Position numbers and translations under genes: made by a program | The notes under the pieces: model-generated | Told to the model about the DNA's origin: nothing | The model's input: the letters and a program-made list of their open reading frames with translations, nothing else | The model's database searches: none | Part shown: piece after piece, positions 24,015 through 38,818 of the stretch | Numbering within the stretch: the stretch's first letter is position 1 | How the letters are laid out: every line of letters starts with the position of its first letter | Source: DASSUW01 sp963730535 | GTDB lineage: Bacteria; Actinomycetota; Thermoleophilia; Solirubrobacterales; Solirubrobacteraceae | Reading direction: 5' to 3' | Assembly (NCBI GenBank): GCA_963730535.1 | Contig: CAVSRU010000002.1 | Location: 248,001-312,000 of the forward strand | Length of the DNA: 64,000 nt

Positions 24015-25364
24015 CTACACGAGCGCGACGAGCTCATCCAGCGCGGCCTCCAGGTCGGCGCCAAGCAAGTCGGCGTCGGGCAGCGTCTCGGCGTCGGCGA
24101 ACAAGCCGAAGCAGGCAGTCCCCGCCACGGTCACGACGCCGATCGAGAGCGCGTGCCGGTCGGCGAGCGGGACGGCTGACCAGACCTCGCGCAGCCGGCA
24201 GCCGCGCAGGTAGCGCGGCACCGCCGGGCCGGGCACGCTCGAGATCGTGAGGTTGAAGAGGCGGGGATGGGCGAACGCGTGGGCGAGCGCGTGCTGGAGC
24301 GGCCCCGGGGTGCGGGCGAGCAGGCCGAGCGCGGCGTCGAGGCCGTCGGCGTCGCCGTCGCGGCGGCGGCGGGCGGTGGCGGCGCCGACGCTCTGGAGCC
24401 GCCGCACCGGGTCGGGCTCGTGGCACGGCAGCTCGAGGAACACGAACGAGATCCGGTTCCCGGTGCCGGCGTCCTCGCTCGAGCGCACGTCCGCGGGCAC
24501 CATGACCTTGAGCGGCGCCGCGACCTCCCCGCGGCGCTCGGCGAACCGCCGCAGGGCGCCCGCGCACGCGGCCAGCGCCACGTCGTTCGGCGTCACCGAG
24601 AACCGGCGCCGCACCGCGCGCACGTCGTCGAGCGAGCGCGTGACCCGCACGTGGTGGCGCCGCGCCGACCCCGGCCGGTTGAGCAGCGAGCTGCGCGCCG
24701 GCGGCAGCACCACGTGCGCCAGCGTGCGCGCGCCGCGCACGAACGCCGCCGGCGACGCGAGCCGCGCGGGGACCACGGCGAGCGCCGCCGCGTCGCCGAT
24801 CCGGTCGGCGATCGCCCGCCCGAGCCGCACGCCTGGCGTCGGCGCCGGCGCCGGCTCCCACTCGTGGCGCCCGAAGCGCCGGCCGCGCGGGTCGGGGTCG
24901 AGCAGCAGGTTGCCGAGCTCGACGATCGCCGCCCCGTCGACGAGGCAGTGGTGCATCTTGCCGATCAGCGCGAAGCGCCCGTCCTCGAGCCCGTCGGCGA
25001 CGGTGATCTGCCACAGCGGCCGGTCGCGCCGCAGCGGCGTGGACAGCACCTCGTCGACGACCGCGTCGAGCTCCGCGCCCTCGGCCCGCAGCAGGTGCGC
25101 GGCGGGATCGAAGGCCGCGTCGTCGACCCACACGGGGTCGTGCACGCCCAGTGGCACGGCGGCCAGCTTCTGCCTGAAGCGCGGCGCGCGGCCCATGCGG
25201 CCGGCGATGTGCGCGAGCAGCTCGTCGAAGCTCGGGCGCCGCCCACGCTCGGGCGGATCGAACGCCGCGACCCAGCCCACGTGCATCGGCGACGTGGGTC
25301 CCTCCACAGCCAGGAACGATGCGTCGAGAGGGGAGAGGCGCTCGGCCGTCACGCCATCCGACAC
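24015..25364 (-). CDS. WS/DGAT-type acyltransferase (wax ester/triacylglycerol synthase)
   Basis: This 449-residue protein carries the acyltransferase active-site motif HHxxxDG (HHCLVDG, residues 138-144) and family blocks PLRRDRPLWQI (110-120), TPNDVALAACAGAL and NLTISSVPGP. WS/DGAT enzymes join acyl-CoA to fatty alcohols or diacylglycerol at the membrane face to make storage lipid. GTG 25364 is chosen (MSDGVTAERLSPLDASFL); GTG 25352 is an alternative. It is head-to-head with the long carboxylase gene, 72 nt apart, so the two probably share regulation in lipid synthesis. Confidence 0.92.
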   Translation of the reverse strand: MSDGVTAERLSPLDASFLAVEGPTSPMHVGWVAAFDPPERGRRPSFDELLAHIAGRMGRAPRFRQKLAAVPLGVHDPVWVDDAAFDPAAHLLRAEGAELDAVVDEVLSTPLRRDRPLWQITVADGLEDGRFALIGKMHHCLVDGAAIVELGNLLLDPDPRGRRFGRHEWEPAPAPTPGVRLGRAIADRIGDAAALAVVPARLASPAAFVRGARTLAHVVLPPARSSLLNRPGSARRHHVRVTRSLDDVRAVRRRFSVTPNDVALAACAGALRRFAERRGEVAAPLKVMVPADVRSSEDAGTGNRISFVFLELPCHEPDPVRRLQSVGAATARRRRDGDADGLDAALGLLARTPGPLQHALAHAFAHPRLFNLTISSVPGPAVPRYLRGCRLREVWSAVPLADRHALSIGVVTVAGTACFGLFADAETLPDADLLGADLEAALDELVALV

Positions 25365-25436
25365 TACCCCGACGATTGGCGGGTTGCGTCGCGCGGGTGG
25401 TTGGCATGCCCGCCCCCGCTGGACAAGCTGACGCCC

Positions 25437-30851
<5,415 letters not shown>

Positions 30852-30877
30852 GCGTACGCGATCCCCGCGCGCGGGAC

Positions 30878-31978
30878 TTATTCCGCGGCGGGCTCGAAGC
30901 GCACGTCGCGCACCGCGGCGTCGGGCGCCGCGAAGTCGACCATCGCGCGCGCCTCGTCGCCGACCGCGTCGCGCTCGGCGGCGGTGAACGCGGTGGCGGG
31001 GCGGATCGCGAGCGTCGTGCGTCGGCGGTCGCGGTCGAGCCACCAGGTGGCGCGCAGCATCCCGTCGACGAGCAGGTTGCCGACGAAGCGGCCGGGCGCG
31101 AGCATCGGCCCCCACGGGAACGCGGCGGGGATGATCCGGCGCCGGTCGGCGTGGCCGAGCAGCACGTTGTCGTACTCGCCGAGCAGCCGGACGGGAGCCG
31201 GCGCCTCCGGATCGGGGCGCGGCGCGTCCGGCAGGTCGAACAGCTCGCGGCCGTCCTCGCCCTCGAACGCCGCGAGCCGGGGCCGCAGTCGCTCGAACAC
31301 GGCCTTGAGCCTGGTCATGCCCGACCAGTTCTGCATGTCCATGACCGTCGCCGGCCCGAAGGCGCCGAGGTAGCGCAGCACGACGTCGTCGATCGACGGG
31401 TCGGCCTCGACGTCGAGCCCCGTGAACGCCTCGAGCGTCGCGTACCGCGCCTTCCCGCCGGCGCCCCATACGCCGCGCGGCGGGACCTGGACGAGCGGTG
31501 CGTAGGCGCGCACCGCGTTGGCGATCGCCTCGACGTCATCGCCGATGCCGTGCTCGACGAGCTCGCGCGCGACCTCGCGCGCGGTAAGCGGCTCGCCGGC
31601 CAGCAGCTCGCGCGCGGCGCGCGCCAGCTCGTGAACGTCGGCGCCGCCCATGCGTCGCCCGAACGCGCCGTTGTGGTTGCGCTCGATCACGGGCTGGACG
31701 AGCGGGCGCAGCAGCGCCGCGTCGCGCGGCGTGACGAGGTGGACGGTGGCCCGCATGAGCGTCAGCCGCACGACCTGGCGGTCCGTGAGCAGGCGGCCGA
31801 GCTCGTGCGGGTCGAAGCCTTCGATCCGCGACCAGAGGCCGTAGTACGGCGGGAGCGGGGCCTGCGCCTGGAGGCCGACGAGGTGCTCGACCATCGCCAC
31901 GGGCGTCGCGCCGGTGCGGCTCAGCAGCCCCTGGCGGGCGAGCAGGGCCCGGTTGAGCTCGCGCCGCGTGAGGACCAT
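30878..31978 (-). CDS. AlkZ-like winged-helix protein (possible DNA glycosylase)
   Basis: This 366-residue protein begins with TRRELNRALLARQGLL and contains the QxQ motif Gln37-Ala-Gln39 in GLQAQAP, the catalytic signature of the AlkZ/HTH_42 glycosylases that unhook DNA crosslinks and alkylated bases. The YYGLWSR, VHLVTPRDA and GEYDNVLLGHADRRR blocks are typical of the family. ATG 31978 is used; ATG 31993 would overlap the divergent mannosidase start codon. The repair role is a family inference; Streptomyces AlkZ protects against azinomycin. Confidence 0.8.
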   Translation of the reverse strand: MVLTRRELNRALLARQGLLSRTGATPVAMVEHLVGLQAQAPLPPYYGLWSRIEGFDPHELGRLLTDRQVVRLTLMRATVHLVTPRDAALLRPLVQPVIERNHNGAFGRRMGGADVHELARAARELLAGEPLTAREVARELVEHGIGDDVEAIANAVRAYAPLVQVPPRGVWGAGGKARYATLEAFTGLDVEADPSIDDVVLRYLGAFGPATVMDMQNWSGMTRLKAVFERLRPRLAAFEGEDGRELFDLPDAPRPDPEAPAPVRLLGEYDNVLLGHADRRRIIPAAFPWGPMLAPGRFVGNLLVDGMLRATWWLDRDRRRTTLAIRPATAFTAAERDAVGDEARAMVDFAAPDAAVRDVRFEPAAE

Positions 31979-31991
31979 AAGGTGCCGAATC

Positions 31992-34916
31992 ATGGAGCAC
32001 CGCTACCACGAGCCGGTGCGGCGCCGGCTGGCCCAGATGTCGGCGCGGCTGCTCGCGCTCGCCCATCCGGAGGCGGTCGCGCCCGACCGGCTGCTGGTGA
32101 GCGAGCGCACCGAGCGGATCGGCTGGCACTCGGCCCAGGCGCTCACGTACCGCGACGTCGAGCCCGGGGAGGCGTTCGGGCCGCAGTGGGCCACGTACTG
32201 GTTCCGGATCGAGGCGACGATCCCGCTCCAGTGGGCCGGCGAGACCGTCGAGCTGGCGTGGGACAGCGGCAGCGAGGCGACGCTGTGGCGCGAGGGCGAG
32301 CCGCTCCAGGGCCTCAACGCGGGAGCCACGGCGCGCCGCACCGAGGCGCGGCTGACCGGCGCGGCGGCCGGCGGCGACCACGTGGCGGTGTCCGTCGAGA
32401 TGGCTTGCAACTCGTGGATGGGGGCCGACGATCCCGTGCGGCTGGCGCGCTGCGAGCTGGTGCGCTTCGACCCCGCCGCGTGGGAGACGGCGTGGGACTT
32501 CGAGGCGCTGCGCCAGCTCGAGGCCGAGCCGGATCTCGAGCCGGCCTGGGCCGGTCTCCTGCTCGCCGAGCTCAACCGCTTCTGCGCCGCGTGGGACCGC
32601 GGCGAGCACGCGGCTGCGCGCGGGATCCTCGCCGGCCTGCTGGCGCACGGCAACGCCGGGCGCGTGCACCGGATGACGGCGGTCGGCCACGCGCACCTCG
32701 ACACCGCGTGGCTGTGGCCGCTCGCCGAGTCCCGCCGCAAGGTCATCCGCTCGTTCGCCAACCAGCTGGTCCTCATGGATCGCTATCCCGAGCACCGCTT
32801 CGCGGCCTCGTCGGCCCAGCACTACGCGTGGCTGGAGGAGGACGCTCCCGATCTCTTCGCGCGCGTGCGCGAGCGCGTGCGCGAGGGGCGCTGGGAGGTC
32901 GTCGGCGGCGCCTGGGTGGAGCCGGACTGCAACCTGCCCTCCGGCGAGTCGCTCGTGCGCCAGCTGCTCTACGGGCAGCGCGCGTACGAGGCGTGGTTCG
33001 GGCGGCGCTGCCGCGAGTACTGGAGCCCCGACACCTTTGGCCACAACGGCCAGCTCCCGCAGATCCTCCGCGGCGCGGGGATCGACCGCTTCCTGACCCA
33101 GAAGCTCTCCTGGAACCAGTTCACGAGCCCGCCGCACCACTCGTTCCGCTGGGAGGGCATCGACGGCTCGGCGGTGCTGGCGCACTTCCCGCCGGCCGAC
33201 ACCTACAACGCGCAGGTCACGATCGGCGAGCTGCGCGCCGCCGCCGCCCGCTACCGCGACCACGACCGGTCGGCGTCCAGCCTGCTCGTCTTCGGCCACG
33301 GCGACGGCGGCGGCGGGCCGGTGCCGGAGATGCTCGAGTTGGCCCGCCGGGCGCGCGACCTCCAGGGCGTTCCCGGCGTCGAGGTCGGCACGAGCGACGC
33401 GTTCTTCTCGCGTCTCGCCGGGGAGCTCGAGACGCCGCCGTCGCTCGTCGGCGAGCTGTACTTCGAGTACCACCGCGGCACGTACACGAGCCAGGCGCGG
33501 ACCAAGCGCGGCAACCGGACGGGCGAGCGGCTGCTGCACGAGGCGGAGGCGGCCGCGGCGCTGGCCGGCCGCCTGCAGGGAGCGGAGTACCCGGCCGACG
33601 AGCTGCGCGCCCTGTGGCGCACGCTGCTCCTCAACCAGTTCCACGACATCCTGCCCGGCAGCTCGATCCGCGCCGTCTACGAGGACGCGGAGCGCGACCA
33701 CGCCGCCCTGGCGGCGGGTGCTGCGCGGGTGCGCGACGCCGCTGTCGCGGCGCTCGGCGAGCCGGGCGCCGAGCCGGCGCCGCTCAACCTCGCGCCGTTC
33801 GCGCGCCGCGACGTGAGCGAGGACCCCTCGGGCCGGCTCGTCATGGCCGAGGCTCCCGCCTACGGGTTCGGCGCGCCGGTCGAGCCGGACGACGCGGTGC
33901 GCGCGGACGGGCTCGTGCTCGAGAACGGCCACCTGCGGGCGGAGCTCGACGCCGCGGGCCGGCTGGTCTCGCTCGTCGACCGCCTCTCGGGGCGGGAGGC
34001 GCTCGCCGCGCCCGGCAACGTCTTCGAGCTGTCTGCCGACCGGCCGAGCCAGTGGGATGCGTGGGAGCTCGAGCCGTTCTACGCCGACACGCGGCGCCCG
34101 TGCCCGGGCGCGCATCGCTACGAGGTGCTGGCCGGCGGGCCGCTGCGGGCCGAGATCGCGTTCGAGCACCGGATCGGGGAGGCGAGCACCCTGCGCCAGG
34201 TCGTGCGCCTCGATGCCGGCGCCCGCCGGCTCGAGTTCCGCACCACGATCGAGTGGGCCGAGCGCCACGCGCTCCTCCAGGTGGCCTTCCCGCTGCTGGT
34301 GCGCGCCACGACGGCCACGTACGAGATGCAGTTCGGGGTCGCGTCGCGGCCGACCCACGTCAACACCGCGGCCGATCTCGCGCAGTTCGAGGTGCCCGGC
34401 CACCGCTTCGCCGACCTCTCCGAGCACGGGTTCGGCGTCGCGCTCCTGACCGACTCGACGCACGGTTTCTCGGCGCGCGGGAGCGAGCTGCGGCTGAGCC
34501 TCCTCCGGGGCCCGACCGAACCCGACCCCGAGGCCGACCTCGGCGGGCACGAGCTCGCGTACGCCGTCTTCCCGCACGCCGGCGGGTGGCAGGCCGGCGG
34601 CGTCGTGGCCGAGGCCCGGCGCTTCAACGAGCCGCTCCTGTGGGCGCCGGCGGGCGGACCACCCGGGGCGGCCGCCGAGGCGGACGGGCTCGTGCTCGAC
34701 ACGATCAAGCGCGCCGAGGACTCGGACGCGCTCGTCCTGCGCCTCTACGAGCCGCACGGCGCCCGCGGCACTGCCCGCGTGCGCCTCACGTTCCCGTTCG
34801 CCACCGCCCGCCGCGCGACGCTGCTCGAGGACCCGGGAGAGCCGCTCACGATCACCGACCAGACGATCGAGATCCCCTACCGTCCGTTCGAGATCGTGAC
34901 CGTGCTCGTCGATTAG
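31992..34916 (+). CDS. GH38 alpha-mannosidase
   Basis: This 974-residue cytosolic-type enzyme has an N-terminal beta-sandwich before the catalytic barrel, then metal ligands in HAHLDTAW (His233, His235, Asp237), the nucleophile Asp347 in SPDTFGHNGQLPQIL, and FHDILPGSSI. The C-terminal GH38 beta domains follow. No signal peptide is present, so it acts inside the cell, removing alpha-mannosyl residues. The long N-terminal region groups it with the vacuolar Ams1-like/bacterial MngB-type enzymes. It is head-to-head with the AlkZ-like gene with almost no intergenic DNA. Confidence 0.93.
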   Translation: MEHRYHEPVRRRLAQMSARLLALAHPEAVAPDRLLVSERTERIGWHSAQALTYRDVEPGEAFGPQWATYWFRIEATIPLQWAGETVELAWDSGSEATLWREGEPLQGLNAGATARRTEARLTGAAAGGDHVAVSVEMACNSWMGADDPVRLARCELVRFDPAAWETAWDFEALRQLEAEPDLEPAWAGLLLAELNRFCAAWDRGEHAAARGILAGLLAHGNAGRVHRMTAVGHAHLDTAWLWPLAESRRKVIRSFANQLVLMDRYPEHRFAASSAQHYAWLEEDAPDLFARVRERVREGRWEVVGGAWVEPDCNLPSGESLVRQLLYGQRAYEAWFGRRCREYWSPDTFGHNGQLPQILRGAGIDRFLTQKLSWNQFTSPPHHSFRWEGIDGSAVLAHFPPADTYNAQVTIGELRAAAARYRDHDRSASSLLVFGHGDGGGGPVPEMLELARRARDLQGVPGVEVGTSDAFFSRLAGELETPPSLVGELYFEYHRGTYTSQARTKRGNRTGERLLHEAEAAAALAGRLQGAEYPADELRALWRTLLLNQFHDILPGSSIRAVYEDAERDHAALAAGAARVRDAAVAALGEPGAEPAPLNLAPFARRDVSEDPSGRLVMAEAPAYGFGAPVEPDDAVRADGLVLENGHLRAELDAAGRLVSLVDRLSGREALAAPGNVFELSADRPSQWDAWELEPFYADTRRPCPGAHRYEVLAGGPLRAEIAFEHRIGEASTLRQVVRLDAGARRLEFRTTIEWAERHALLQVAFPLLVRATTATYEMQFGVASRPTHVNTAADLAQFEVPGHRFADLSEHGFGVALLTDSTHGFSARGSELRLSLLRGPTEPDPEADLGGHELAYAVFPHAGGWQAGGVVAEARRFNEPLLWAPAGGPPGAAAEADGLVLDTIKRAEDSDALVLRLYEPHGARGTARVRLTFPFATARRATLLEDPGEPLTITDQTIEIPYRPFEIVTVLVD

Positions 34917-36319
34917 CGCTCGAGCAGGGCGGCGGCGGCGAGGCCGGCGAGGCTGCTCTCGAGCTCCTCGGCCGGCCGGCCGAGCTCGGCGAGGAGCGCC
35001 GCCCGGTCGCGCGTGCCGTCGAGCAGCGTGATCAGCCGGCGGCCGAGATCATCGGGGACCTCGACGGTCGCGTGGCGCAGGTTGGTGACGCGCGTGCCCT
35101 CGGCGGCCTGGAGGCGGGCGAGCGGGCTGGCGACCGGGCGCTCGGAGGGGGTGGTGGCCAGCGCCGGGGTCCACACGTGGAGCTGCACGAGGTTGGCGGC
35201 GTACGCCTGGAGGAGCAGGCCGTGCAGCGGCTCGCCGTCGCCCAGCTCAGCGACCGGCACGGCGTCCGGCCACGCGGCACCCAGCGCGAGCATCGCCGCC
35301 TTCGCGGCCGGCTCGTCGGTGGTCAGCGAGGCACCCCGCGGGCCGCGGAAGGTCACGCGACCGGCGTCCGGGTCGCCGTCCGGCTGGGCGGGCGACGCGG
35401 CGAACATGCGGGCGACGCGCGCCGCGTCCGGCTCGCGCTGCTCGACGCTGGCGTGGCAGAGCAGCGTCTGGCGGAAGAGCCGGCCCTTGAAGAAGTCCAG
35501 GTACTGCTCGCGCTCGATCGGGTCCGCGAGCTCGGAGACGGCCGGCGCCAGCGGCCCCGGCACCGTCATCTCGAAGAAGTCGGCCTCGGCCAGGTAGCGC
35601 ATGCCGTGACGCTCAGCGTGGGCGGCGAAGTCGGCGAACAGGATCGCCTCGTGGCGCTCGGCCAGCTCGTCGTGGAAGAGCGACGGGTCGCGCTGCTCGA
35701 GCGCACGGGCGGCCTGCTCGGCGACCGTGCGCTGCACGCCGGTGGCCGTCTCCGCCGTGGCCGCCAGCGCGCCGAGCAGCGCCCTCGCCTGCGCGATCCG
35801 CTCGGCCGGCTCGTCGACGTCGCGCAGGTGCCAGCGCAGCATCTGGCGGGTGATCTCGCGCAGGTGCCCGCCGGGCAGCGCGTCGTAGGAGACGTACGCG
35901 ACGCCGTTCGGTGCGAGGTGCGCGCGGCACGCCGCGAGCAGTGCGTCGCGCTCGTCCTCCGCGATCCACGAGTAGACGCCGTGGGCGATGACGTAGTCGA
36001 AGGTCCCGAGCTGCGGCAGGGCGGCCAGGTCGGCCTGGCGCACGTCGAGGTTGCCGAGCCCGAGCTTCCCCGCAACCGCCGCGGCGCGCTCGACCGCGGC
36101 GCCTGACAGGTCGATCCCGGAGAAGTGGCTGCCGGGGAGGCCGCTCGCCATCGGGATCAGGTTGCCGCCGTCGCCGCAGCCGAGCTCCAGCACGCGGCAG
36201 ATGGTCACCGGCGCGGGGGAGAGGCCGAGCAGCGTGGCGATCGTCGCCAGGCGGTCGGGATGCGTCTGGGCGAACGGGTAGCCCGGATACGGCACCCGGT
36301 CGTAGCTCGAGGCGGTCAG
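34913..36319 (-). CDS. SAM-dependent methyltransferase with C-terminal regulatory domain
   Basis: This protein starts MTASSYDRVPYPGYPFAQTH and has motif I VLELGCGDGGN (43-53), then SGIDLSGAAVERA. A long C-terminal region (residues 220-460) fits the methyltransferase regulatory domain group, ending in a helical LLDGTRDRAALLAELGRP block. Homology begins at the CTG at 36319, which overlaps the Hcp stop as CTGA; an in-frame GTG at 36346 inside the hcp gene is the only ordinary alternative. Coupling to Hcp is tight. From CTG the length is 468 residues. It overlaps the mannosidase stop by 4 nt. Confidence 0.8.
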   Translation of the reverse strand: MTASSYDRVPYPGYPFAQTHPDRLATIATLLGLSPAPVTICRVLELGCGDGGNLIPMASGLPGSHFSGIDLSGAAVERAAAVAGKLGLGNLDVRQADLAALPQLGTFDYVIAHGVYSWIAEDERDALLAACRAHLAPNGVAYVSYDALPGGHLREITRQMLRWHLRDVDEPAERIAQARALLGALAATAETATGVQRTVAEQAARALEQRDPSLFHDELAERHEAILFADFAAHAERHGMRYLAEADFFEMTVPGPLAPAVSELADPIEREQYLDFFKGRLFRQTLLCHASVEQREPDAARVARMFAASPAQPDGDPDAGRVTFRGPRGASLTTDEPAAKAAMLALGAAWPDAVPVAELGDGEPLHGLLLQAYAANLVQLHVWTPALATTPSERPVASPLARLQAAEGTRVTNLRHATVEVPDDLGRRLITLLDGTRDRAALLAELGRPAEELESSLAGLAAAALLER

Positions 36320-36801
36320 ACCTTCACGTTGGTCTTGACGTCCCACCCGGCGACGATGGGAGCGTCGAGCGAGCCGTCCGCCTTCTGGGCCCGGTACTCC
36401 ATCCTGAGCTTGGCGAAGTTGAGCGAGACCTGGTCCATCGGGACGATCTCGGCGGCTTCCGCGCCGCCCGTCTGGTACGAGGTGACGAGGACCTCGTTGA
36501 GCGTGATCGTCAGGAACTCCGCCGCCTTGGCGCCGGCCCGCACCGCGCTCAGCTTCGCCTGCTTGAGGTGTTGACCGCTCGCGCACGCCAGGAACAGCCG
36601 CGGGCTGGCCTTGCTCATCCTCGTCGTGAAGAACAGATCCTGGATGCTCGCCTTGCCGGCTCCCGCGCCGCCCCCGACGCCCGCCGTCGCGGTGTTGGAC
36701 GCGCCCCAGGACCAGGACAGCACGTCGATCTCGCCCTTGTGCTTGTTGTCGGTGCTCTCGCCTTCGATGCCCTCGATGCGCAGGAAGAAGTCGACCGCCA
36801 T
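36316..36801 (-). CDS. hcp: Hcp-family tube protein
   Basis: This 161-residue protein matches the Hcp fold: MAVDFFLRIEGIEGESTDNKHKGEIDVLSWSW at the start, a central DLFFTTRMSKASPRLFLACASGQHL block and FLTITLNEVLVTSYQ. Hcp proteins stack as hexamer rings to form the inner tube of type VI and related contractile injection systems. No sheath, baseplate, VgrG or ClpV gene lies in this window, and T6SS itself is a Gram-negative machine, so this is an orphan. A Gly/Ala-rich loop (residues 40-50) sits where the extended loop lies in Hcp. The only coupled neighbour is a methyltransferase. Confidence 0.88.
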   Translation of the reverse strand: MAVDFFLRIEGIEGESTDNKHKGEIDVLSWSWGASNTATAGVGGGAGAGKASIQDLFFTTRMSKASPRLFLACASGQHLKQAKLSAVRAGAKAAEFLTITLNEVLVTSYQTGGAEAAEIVPMDQVSLNFAKLRMEYRAQKADGSLDAPIVAGWDVKTNVKV

Positions 36802-36862
36802 CGTGCGGGCGAGCCTACGTGCCGGGCGACTCAGGTGTCAAACATGGAAGGCTAGGCAGCCG

Positions 36863-38818
36863 ATGCGTCCCGATCCCACCGCGCTGCTGGAGACCGAGCA
36901 CGCCGCCGCCCGCGTGCTGGCCGCCGCCACCACCGAGGCGGAGGCGTACCCCGCGCTGATCGCCGCGGTGGCCGGCTCGCTCGGGTGGGACGCCGGCGCG
37001 CTGTGGACCGGCGAGCCGCCCGAGCTCCGCCGTATCGCGGCGTGGCCGGACGACGCCGTGGTCGACGGGCGCGGCGCGGTGGCGTTCCCCGTCGCCGGCG
37101 TGGGCGTGATGGAGTTCTTCGCGGCGCAGCCCGTCGCGCTCGACGACTCGCTCCGCGCCACGCTTGCCAGCCTCGGCGCGCAGACCGCCTCCTTCGCCGA
37201 GCGGTTGCGCGTGCAGCACGCGCTGCGGGAGAGCGATGCCCGCAAGAGCGCGATGATCGACGCCGCGTTCGACTGCGTGATCACCATGGACCACAACGGC
37301 GACGTCCTCGAGGTCAACGAGCGCGCGGAGCAGACCTTCGGCTACACGGCGGCCGAGATGGTGGGCCGCGAGCTGGCGGACCTGATCATCCCGCCTTCGC
37401 TGCGCGACCCGCACCGGCGTGGCCTCGCTCGCGCGGTGGCGGCCGGGCACGTGCACGTCATGGACCATCCGTATGAGCTCGTCGCCATGCGCGCCGACGG
37501 CAGCGAGTTCCCGGTCGAGGTGGCGATCACGCAGCCGGACGTGCCCGGCCCGCCCATCTACTGCGGCTACCTGCGCGACGTGACCGACCGGCGCGAGGCC
37601 GAGGAGGCCCTGCGCCACCTGGCCGAGGAGCAGGCGGCGCTGCGGCGCGTGGCGACGGCCGTGGCCGTCGAGCAGGACCCGTCGCGCGTGTTCGGCCTCG
37701 TCACCGAGGAGGTCGGGCGCCTGCTCGGCGCCCAGTCGTCGAACCTCGTGCGCTACGAGTACGACGAGACCGCCACCGTCGTGGGGGGCTGGAGCATCGG
37801 TGGGCTCGCCAGCGTGCCGGTCGGCGAACGGGTCCTGATGGACGGCGACACGGCCACCGTGCGCGTCTGGCGGACCGGCGGCCCGGTGCGCCTCGACAGC
37901 TACGACGGCATCCCGGGAACGCTCGCCGAGCGGCTGCGCGACCACCTGGGCTTCCGCTGCGCGGTCGCCGCCCCGGTGGTGCTCGGCGGCCGGCTGTGGG
38001 GCGCGGTGATCGTTTCCAGCATCAACCCGGAGCCGTTCCCGGCGGGCGCCGAGCAGCGGATCGCCGACTTCGCCGAGCTGGCGGCCCAGGCGCTCGCCAA
38101 CGCGCAGGCGCGCGAGGAGCTCGCGGCCTCCCGCATCCGGCTTGTGGAGGCCGGCGACGCCGAGCGGCAGCGCCTGGAGCGCAACCTGCACGACGGCGCC
38201 CAGCAGCGCCTCGTCTCCCTCTCGATCAACCTGCGGATGGCCGCGCGCGCGTACCCGGAGGCGCGCGACGCGCTCGAGGCGGCGAGCGCCGAGCTCGCCC
38301 AGGCCCTCGACGAGCTGCGCGAGCTCGCGCGCGGCATCCATCCGGCGATCCTCAGCCAGCGCGGGCTCCAGCCGGCGCTCGAGGCGCTCGCGTTCCGCGC
38401 GCCGGTGCCCGTGCGGCTCGTCGCCGCGATCGACGAGCCGCTGCCCGAGGCGGTCGAGGCGTGCGCGTACTACGTCGTGGCCGAGGCGCTCACCAACGCC
38501 TGCAAGTACGCGCAGGCGTCGGTGATCGACGTGCGGATCTCACAGGAGGACGGGACGGCGCGGGTCGAGGTCGCCGACGATGGCATCGGCGGCGCGCGCC
38601 GCCACGTCGGGGGCGGCCTGGGCGGGCTCGCGGATCGCGTCGAGGCCCTCGGCGGCCGGCTCGGGCTCGAGAGCCCGGCCGGCGCCGGAACCGTCGTGCG
38701 GGCGGAGATCCCCTACCCGTCGTCCTCCGATCCCCGGGTGTCGAGCCGGAACAGCTCGCGGGCGGCGAACGCCGTGTCGGCGAAGTCCGAGAAGACCCCG
38801 TCGACGCCCAGCCCGTAG
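36863..38818 (+). CDS. GAF/PAS sensor histidine kinase (HisKA_3 type)
   Basis: This 651-residue protein has an N-terminal GAF-like region (1-120), a PAS domain (about 130-250, FDCVITMDHNGDVLEVNERAEQTFGY), a second GAF (270-425), then the dimerisation/phosphoacceptor helix with His443 in ERNLHDGAQQRLV. A HATPase domain follows (ALTNACKYA, VADDGIGGA). The HDGxQQRL motif defines the NarL-partner kinase family. No membrane helix, so it senses a cytosolic signal. No response regulator is adjacent. The last 34 residues run antisense across the end of the GDPD gene and are probably not conserved. Confidence 0.9.
   Translation: MRPDPTALLETEHAAARVLAAATTEAEAYPALIAAVAGSLGWDAGALWTGEPPELRRIAAWPDDAVVDGRGAVAFPVAGVGVMEFFAAQPVALDDSLRATLASLGAQTASFAERLRVQHALRESDARKSAMIDAAFDCVITMDHNGDVLEVNERAEQTFGYTAAEMVGRELADLIIPPSLRDPHRRGLARAVAAGHVHVMDHPYELVAMRADGSEFPVEVAITQPDVPGPPIYCGYLRDVTDRREAEEALRHLAEEQAALRRVATAVAVEQDPSRVFGLVTEEVGRLLGAQSSNLVRYEYDETATVVGGWSIGGLASVPVGERVLMDGDTATVRVWRTGGPVRLDSYDGIPGTLAERLRDHLGFRCAVAAPVVLGGRLWGAVIVSSINPEPFPAGAEQRIADFAELAAQALANAQAREELAASRIRLVEAGDAERQRLERNLHDGAQQRLVSLSINLRMAARAYPEARDALEAASAELAQALDELRELARGIHPAILSQRGLQPALEALAFRAPVPVRLVAAIDEPLPEAVEACAYYVVAEALTNACKYAQASVIDVRISQEDGTARVEVADDGIGGARRHVGGGLGGLADRVEALGGRLGLESPAGAGTVVRAEIPYPSSSDPRVSSRNSSRAANAVSAKSEKTPSTPSP

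Noticed and set aside
31536..34757. A 1073-codon minus-strand frame opposite the mannosidase
   Set aside because: The mannosidase has complete catalytic motifs on the other strand; this frame has no family features.
36316..36801. Type VI secretion locus
   Set aside because: Only Hcp is present; no sheath, VgrG, ClpV, TssJLM or baseplate gene is in the window.
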